NCBI GenBank assembly: GCA_035776675.1
Contig: DASTWO010000045.1
Span: 1 to 7,871 of the forward strand
DNA: 7,871 nt
Origin: DASSOY01 sp035776675
Lineage (GTDB): Bacteria > Bacillota > Bacilli > Bacillales > DASSOY01
Direction of reading: 5' to 3'
Position 1 is the stretch's first letter. Every line of letters begins with the position of its first letter. This document shows positions 6,504 through 7,871 of this stretch, in pieces. Both the position numbers and the translations under genes were made by a program. The notes below the pieces were generated by a model. It had not been told where the DNA came from. It was given only the letters and a program-made list of their open reading frames with translations, and did no database searches.

Positions 6504-7421
6504 TTACGTTGCAAAAGCAATGACGATGGTGCCAGTCAAAACAAGGGCGGCTGTAAGCCAAACTGACAGGGACAATTCCTCTTCCTTTTTTAAAAATAAG
6601 GCGGAAAGTAAAATCGTCAATAGCGGTTCAATAGCAGCAATGACGCTGACGAAAGAGACTTGAATCAGTGAAGCCCCAATGAAAAAGCACAGTGGTCCCG
6701 TGGTGGTAAGCGTTCCGGAAGCGATAAAATAGCCGTTTAAGGTTTTCCGATTTTTCTCTACGGTTGTTTTTAACCGGCCTTTCAAGCTTTCGTAAATGAT
6801 AATAAAACAGAAGGCGGTTAAAGATCCCACCCATGCACCAAAAAATGCGTCGTTGAGTATCAGCAACCCCTGTTTTCGAATACCCTGCCCAGCTCCAAAA
6901 ATCAATGCCGCCAACACGGCCAACCCATAGCCGGTCCAATACGTCTGGGATTTTTCATTCTTTCCATTTTTTCCGCTGCTGGGGAGGTTTTTGAAATACA
7001 TCGCGCCTTGAATTGAAATGGCTCCCAACAACAGCAGGATGCCGGCTCCCTCAATCCATGTCAAACGTTCACCCAAAATAAGTAATGCGAACAATATGGT
7101 GAATATCGGTGCTGCATTTTTGAGGGCGGAAGCCCGTGAGGGATTGATTTTACCAATGGCCGCAAACAGTGTATATCTTCCTAATCCGCTTGTCAGAAGT
7201 CCTGCAGACATAAAAACGAATAAAGCTTTCCATGAAAAATGAAAAGTAAACCCACGAACAGCACTGGCAATAAAATAGAAAAGTCCCAACAAGATGACAT
7301 TCATCGTGACGGTGATCAGAAATCCGTTATTTTCACCATTTGTACGAGTGATTCCTTTCTTAATGACAATATTGCCAACTGCAAACGATAAAGCGGTTAA
7401 AAAAGCAAACAAGATTCCCAT
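6504..7421 (-). CDS. EamA-family DMT superfamily transporter
   Basis: Integral membrane permease of the drug/metabolite transporter superfamily, 305 aa with about ten predicted membrane helices arranged as two EamA repeats (roughly residues 2-140 and 165-302). Helix starts are visible at about 3, 35, 68, 100, 122, 164, 190, 230, 253 and 283. A charged linker (SSGKNGKNEKSQ, about 148-160) separates the repeats. The first repeat carries the family-typical ...SRASALKNAAPIFTILFALL and LGERLTW segments; the second has AAIEPLLTILLSALFLKKEE. ATG 7421 has AGGAGG 6 bases upstream (7428-7433). It sits between rnhC and the SDR operon on the same strand, with a possible promoter of its own and a separate promoter downstream, so it is probably transcribed alone. 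Substrate unknown; export of an amino acid or metabolite is typical of the family. Confidence 0.9.
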   Translation of the reverse strand: MGILFAFLTALSFAVGNIVIKKGITRTNGENNGFLITVTMNVILLGLFYFIASAVRGFTFHFSWKALFVFMSAGLLTSGLGRYTLFAAIGKINPSRASALKNAAPIFTILFALLILGERLTWIEGAGILLLLGAISIQGAMYFKNLPSSGKNGKNEKSQTYWTGYGLAVLAALIFGAGQGIRKQGLLILNDAFFGAWVGSLTAFCFIIIYESLKGRLKTTVEKNRKTLNGYFIASGTLTTTGPLCFFIGASLIQVSFVSVIAAIEPLLTILLSALFLKKEEELSLSVWLTAALVLTGTIVIAFAT

Positions 7422-7514
7422 AACAAGCCTCCTCGTTTTCTTGTGGGCACAATGACAAATACATGGACCGAAAAGATAAAAGGGGCAGCGAAATGAAGAC
7501 TTCAGCTATTTATC

Positions 7515-7544
7515 ATTATATTGATTGAAATGGTTGAACGGGAA
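7515..7544 (-). promoter_or_regulatory. Possible promoter for the EamA transporter gene
   Basis: The minus strand has a perfect -10 hexamer TATAAT (7520-7515) with TTCCCG 18 bases upstream (7544-7539) as a poor -35. It lies about 95 bases before the transporter start. Apart from this and a weak hairpin at 7566-7583, nothing was seen in the 7422-7611 gap. Confidence 0.4.
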
Positions 7545-7565
7545 GGGTATGAAGTAGAGGAAATG

Positions 7566-7583
7566 AAAAGGCGCATGCCCCTT
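7566..7583 (-). terminator. Weak candidate terminator after rnhC
   Basis: On the minus strand AAGGGGC-ATGC-GCCTTTT can form a 7-bp stem with two G-T pairs, 29 bases after the RNase HIII stop. The T run is part of the stem and the following CATTTCC is a poor tail, so termination would be leaky at best. Confidence 0.3.
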
Positions 7584-7611
7584 ATGGTAATGAGGAACAT
7601 ACGCTTTTTTG

Positions 7612-7871
7612 TCAACGTGCGGCTAATCGAACCGCTTTTTCTGTGTTGGAAAAATGGACCTTTGCGACTTCCTGCAAAAAGGTTTTGCCTTTTTCACGAA
7701 TCAGCTTCGCGGCCGCTTCGTCGACCCGGGCTCCGGCGCCTTTTGGCAATTCGATTCCGGTTTTTTCACTCAAATGGTCCATTTCATCGACAAAGGCCTG
7801 GCGTGCTATGATGGAAGCGGCAGCAACGGAAAGATGGATCCCTTCGGCCTTGGTCTGAAACCATGCGCGGT
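7612..7871 (-). CDS. rnhC: Ribonuclease HIII, C-terminal part (5' end outside window)
   Basis: C-terminal 86 residues of RNase HIII, which cuts the RNA strand of RNA-DNA hybrids and is found mainly in Firmicutes that lack a full RNase HI. The frame is open to the window edge and ends at TGA 7612-7614. Diagnostic stretches include KAEGIHLSVAAASIIAR, LPKGAGARVDEAAAKLI and EVAKVHFSNTEKA, which closely follow the Bacillus enzyme as I remember it. The N-terminal TBP-like domain and most acidic catalytic residues lie outside the window, so the integrity of the whole gene cannot be judged. It is a housekeeping gene and a useful chromosomal anchor. Confidence 0.93.
   Translation of the reverse strand, partial: RAWFQTKAEGIHLSVAAASIIARQAFVDEMDHLSEKTGIELPKGAGARVDEAAAKLIREKGKTFLQEVAKVHFSNTEKAVRLAAR

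Noticed and set aside
7587..7615. Consensus -35 TTGACA on the minus strand at the rnhC stop
   Set aside because: The hexamer 17 bases downstream is CATTAC, a poor -10, and no better one is within 16-19 bases; the TATAAT at 7515-7520 is too far.
7521..7858. Two plus-strand frames of 96 and 71 aa at the right edge
   Set aside because: Both run antisense through the rnhC coding region, whose protein sequence is clearly recognised.
1..7871. Mobile element, phage, CRISPR, toxin-antitoxin or defence system
   Set aside because: No transposase, integrase, direct-repeat array, small toxin-like pair or nuclease/helicase defence domain was found; the MoxR-VWA pair is better explained by cofactor maturation given the XdhC and MocA-like neighbours than by a MoxR-VWA defence module.

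Overview
The window looks like chromosomal DNA of a Gram-positive member of the Bacillaceae (Firmicutes, low to medium GC). The evidence is strong AGGAGG-type ribosome binding sites, GTG and TTG starts placed by those sites, a consensus sigma-A promoter, a full match to the Bacillus CcpA cre consensus, and an RNase HIII gene with Bacillus-like residues. I cannot name the genus. No insertion sequence, phage gene, CRISPR array, tRNA or rRNA was seen.

Left half, plus strand (1-3719): five tightly packed, mostly overlapping genes that make up the accessory part of a molybdenum hydroxylase operon of the aerobic CO dehydrogenase / xanthine dehydrogenase type. The order is a MoxR/CoxD-like AAA+ ATPase (5' end outside the window), a CoxE-like VWA protein with a complete MIDAS, an XdhC/CoxI N-terminal-domain protein broken by a one-base frameshift, a second XdhC-family protein with the Rossmann domain, and a MocA/MobA-like nucleotidyltransferase. 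Together they would insert or mature the sulfurated molybdenum cytidine dinucleotide cofactor. The catalytic subunits are not in view and are expected upstream of position 1.

Junction (about 3707-3751): the two gene sets converge on a 10-bp-stem hairpin that can act as a terminator in both directions and is clearly stronger for the minus strand.

Right half, minus strand (3752-7871): an SDR oxidoreductase and a long-chain acyl-CoA ligase form a two-gene operon. Upstream is a well-formed promoter, an imperfect TetR-type palindrome over the start of transcription, a cre box in the leader and a possible 15-codon leader ORF. This suggests a lipid or acyl-CoA catabolic operon with substrate-responsive and catabolite control. 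Further upstream are a 10-TM EamA/DMT transporter and the C-terminal part of RNase HIII (rnhC), cut by the window edge.

The gene families are all familiar. The points worth a second look are the frameshifted, split XdhC pair and the layered control region of the SDR/acyl-CoA ligase operon. I found no convincing evidence of an entirely new system.
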